Below, piece by piece: positions 5,478 to 7,038 of a stretch of DNA of 7,038 bases. The notes beneath the pieces are model-generated. The model worked only from the letters and a program-made list of their open reading frames with translations, was not told where the DNA came from and ran no database searches. The DNA is from W11650 sp963545585 (GTDB lineage Bacteria > Bacillota > Clostridia > Lachnospirales > Vallitaleaceae). The translations under genes were made by a program, and so were the position numbers. Each line of letters opens with the position of its first letter. Positions within the stretch are counted from its first letter, which is position 1. The stretch covers positions 1 through 7,038 of the forward strand of contig CAUUKX010000099.1 of the NCBI GenBank assembly GCA_963545585.1. The letters are read 5' to 3'.

Positions 5478-5743
5478 GTCTTTTTTTATGTCTTTACTTA
5501 TTTTTTGCTATATTTTTGTTCGTATTTCTTTTTTCTTTATGCATTTTTGTGAAGCAGCGCCTTTTCCGATGCCTGATTATTACAAAGCGATTACCAGCTT
5601 CTCCTTTTCCTTTTGCTTTCGTTTTACAAAAAGTTAAGTCCAATCAAAACTGCCTTTTGCCCGGCGGGACATCTGCCTGGCTGCAAACTCCGCTTTCTGC
5701 CCGGGCGAGCCGTTTACAAAAAATGCTTTGATGAAATTAATTT
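5478..5743. other. Gene-free DNA upstream of the transporter promoter
   Basis: No gene is supported. The part nearest the promoter (5481-5548) is A-tract DNA. The part at 5640-5713 is abruptly G/C-rich, with several CCCGG-type short palindromes. A cre-like 14-mer ACAAAGCGATTACC (5582-5595) matches the core of the Gram-positive CcpA site but misses three outer bases, and it lies about 105 bp before the -35, so its role is doubtful. Open frames across this stretch code for Phe/Leu/Ser-rich low-complexity peptides and are rejected. Confidence 0.5.
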
Positions 5744-5789
5744 AAAAAACAGCCAAAACATCTTGTCTAAAGATTGTTTTGGCTGTTTT
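5744..5789 (-). terminator. Strong hairpin terminator after the alpha-mannosidase gene
   Basis: AAAACAGCCAAAACA (5746-5760) and TGTTTTGGCTGTTTT (5775-5789) are perfect 15-bp complements. TCTT/AAGA adds four more pairs after a one-base bulge, closing a 5-nt loop. On the minus strand the stem runs straight into six T (5749-5744), then A/T-rich DNA. The plus strand also ends in TTTT, so it may work weakly both ways. It lies about 120 nt past the alpha-mannosidase stop and separates that gene from the transporter operon. Confidence 0.93.
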
Positions 5790-5830
5790 CATCATTGCTG
5801 CTTAGCTCTGTTTTTTCGCTGCTTTCCTTT

Positions 5831-5875
5831 TTCCCGTTATTTTCCGTTATTTTCTGTTATTTTCTGTTATTTTCC
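5831..5875. repeat. 10-bp tandem repeat in the alpha-mannosidase 3' region
   Basis: The plus strand reads TTCCCGTTAT, TTTCCGTTAT, TTTCTGTTAT, TTTCTGTTAT at exact 10-bp steps from 5831 to 5870, then a decayed TTTCC. On the mRNA strand the unit is ATAACRGAAA. It lies between the stop codon at 5908 and the terminator. Replication slippage explains it simply; the 10-bp period also matches one helical turn, so a protein-binding array cannot be excluded. Confidence 0.75.
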
Positions 5876-5907
5876 ATTTTGGAGACAGCCAACGGAATCA
5901 TTTTTTG

Positions 5908-7038
5908 TTATTTTTTCAACAAAACCTTAAAAGTCTTGATTTCATACGGTTTGATGGTAAAGGCAAAGCGCTTGCCCTCTGCTTTTAAGGTTTCCAGGGT
6001 TTCCCTTTCTTCCAAATCACATTCGCAGACGCTTTCGATTGGCAAACAGGTGCAAATACCGGTTGTTGTCCGCTGGTTATAACATTCATGCACCCGCAAA
6101 ATCAGCGCATCATCATAATCCGACTTTTTCACTACCTCCATGACCACATTTTCCGCCTCGGCAAAAGCAAACGACATCTCCGCCGGCAGCTTTCCAGCCT
6201 GCTTTTCCAAAAGGCATGCCGTCAATGGCTGATTCAGGAAATAAGACTCCTGCACCACCCGGCCGCTGCGGAAATCGCCGCTGTGCGGGAAAAGCGAATA
6301 GGTAAAGTGATGCACCTCCCGATCCGCATCCTCATTGGGAATCACCGCCGACTTAAGGAGCGTCAGCCGCATGACATTGTCCTTGATATCATGGCCATAT
6401 TTGCAGTCATTGAGCAAGCTGACGCCATAGCCATACTCGCTTAAATCCGCCCATTTATGGCCGCACACCTCAAACTTGGCCGTGTCCCAGCTGGTATTCC
6501 AGTGCGTCGGCCGCTCGACATTGCCCAGCTGAATATCATACGTTGCCTTTTCAGCATGAATATCCACCGGAAAAGCCGCTTTCAAAAGGATTTGCTTTTC
6601 TTTCCAGTCAATCTCATTTACAATATCGACTCTGGCCGTATGGACGTAAATCGTAATCCATTGCGTAATCGTTGAAGATAGGAACGGGCGGACAATTTTC
6701 AGCACTGCTTTCAGCGGCGTAACCCTTTCCACTTTTATTTGGCTGACCTCCGTGATTTCCCACATTTTCTCCTGATAGTAAATATTGATATCCCACGCAT
6801 CCCAGTTATGCGGCCGATCTTCAAACGCCTGCAAAACATTGCCGAGTCTACCGGCCGGCAAGACTTCCCGCTCCGCTTTCTTATCGTAAATTGAGGTAAA
6901 CTGTCCTTTGTCATTTAAGGAAATCCGCAAAAACTCATTTTCCAAATGAGTCGGACTAACCGTCAAATATTCCGGCGCAGCGTTTTCTTCTTCCTTTAAG
7001 AGAAAGACCTTATAACCCTTGGCCGGAACTTTTTCCGC
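5908..7038 (-). CDS. GH38 alpha-mannosidase, C-terminal part
   Basis: The reading frame is open to the right edge, so 376 C-terminal residues are visible and the start is outside; family members of this type are around 1,000 residues. GH38 enzymes hydrolyse alpha-linked mannose by a retaining mechanism using an N-terminal zinc-dependent catalytic domain, which is not in view. What is seen is the C-terminal beta-sandwich region: VPAKGYKVF (4-12), HLENEFLRISLNDKGQFTSIYDK (31-53), FEDRPHNWDAWDI (72-84), then NVERPTHWNTSWDTAKFEV (169-187), WADLSEYGYGVSLLNDCKYG (192-211) and HHFTYSLFPHSGDFR (about 240-254). These blocks are characteristic of bacterial alpha-mannosidases acting on host or yeast alpha-mannans and N-glycans. 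No signal peptide can be judged. An in-frame TTG at 6966 is not the start, since family sequence continues upstream of it. TAA stop; a terminator 119 nt downstream ends the transcript, so it is not co-transcribed with the transporter. Confidence 0.95.
   Translation of the reverse strand, partial: AEKVPAKGYKVFLLKEEENAAPEYLTVSPTHLENEFLRISLNDKGQFTSIYDKKAEREVLPAGRLGNVLQAFEDRPHNWDAWDINIYYQEKMWEITEVSQIKVERVTPLKAVLKIVRPFLSSTITQWITIYVHTARVDIVNEIDWKEKQILLKAAFPVDIHAEKATYDIQLGNVERPTHWNTSWDTAKFEVCGHKWADLSEYGYGVSLLNDCKYGHDIKDNVMRLTLLKSAVIPNEDADREVHHFTYSLFPHSGDFRSGRVVQESYFLNQPLTACLLEKQAGKLPAEMSFAFAEAENVVMEVVKKSDYDDALILRVHECYNQRTTTGICTCLPIESVCECDLEERETLETLKAEGKRFAFTIKPYEIKTFKVLLKK

Noticed and set aside
5582..5595. 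cre-like CcpA site ACAAAGCGATTACC
   Set aside because: The central core fits but three outer consensus bases are wrong and it lies over 100 bp upstream of the -35; kept only as a remark.
5459..5930. Overlapping plus-strand open frames of about 90-105 codons between the alpha-mannosidase and the transporter promoter
   Set aside because: They are Phe/Leu/Ser-rich low-complexity translations of T-tract DNA, run through the promoter, terminator and 10-bp repeat, and have no ribosome binding site or family resemblance.

Overview
The window comes from a low-to-moderate GC Gram-positive bacterium, most likely a gut-type member of the Bacillota (Clostridia). This rests on strong AGGAGG-type ribosome binding sites, TTGACA/TATAAT promoters, A/T-rich intergenic DNA with intrinsic terminators, an LplB/LplC/LipO-type sugar ABC transporter with a lipoprotein binding subunit, and an AbrB-family regulator. 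The genus cannot be fixed from the sequence. All six supported genes lie on the minus strand, so transcription runs from high to low coordinates.

Layout in transcription order: (1) 7038-5908, the C-terminal 376 residues of a GH38 alpha-mannosidase whose start lies beyond the right edge. It is followed by a 10-bp tandem repeat and a very strong hairpin terminator (5744-5789). (2) A gene-free stretch of about 750 bp (5153-5907) holds a near-consensus extended -10 promoter (5449-5477) preceded by A-tracts. A leader of about 290 nt leads into the transporter genes. (3) 5152-4193 and 4182-3289 encode two permeases, the second with its ribosome binding site overlapping the stop codon of the first. 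(4) After a structured 236-bp spacer, 3052-1517 encodes a lipoprotein sugar-binding protein. (5) After a long stem-loop with a T-tract (1431-1486), 1406-417 encodes a GH130 phosphorylase with catalytic and phosphate-binding residues intact. (6) A terminator (249-282) closes this block. A separate promoter with unusual tandem and dyad repeats then drives an AbrB/SpoVT-family regulator cut by the left edge (87-1).

Working model (inference): the lipoprotein and two permeases import an oligosaccharide, powered by an ATPase encoded elsewhere. The alpha-mannosidase removes alpha-linked mannose, and the GH130 enzyme phosphorolyses the remaining beta-1,4-mannoside to mannose-1-phosphate. Alpha-mannosidase plus GH130 beside one importer fits use of host N-glycan (high-mannose) fragments better than plant beta-mannan, but the acceptor sugar cannot be read from sequence.

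I found no RNA gene, CRISPR array, insertion sequence or phage gene. No clearly unprecedented system is visible. The most interesting items are regulatory: the repeat-rich abrB promoter, a possible promoter nested inside the terminator-like hairpin before the GH130 gene, and the three stem-loops before the binding-protein gene.
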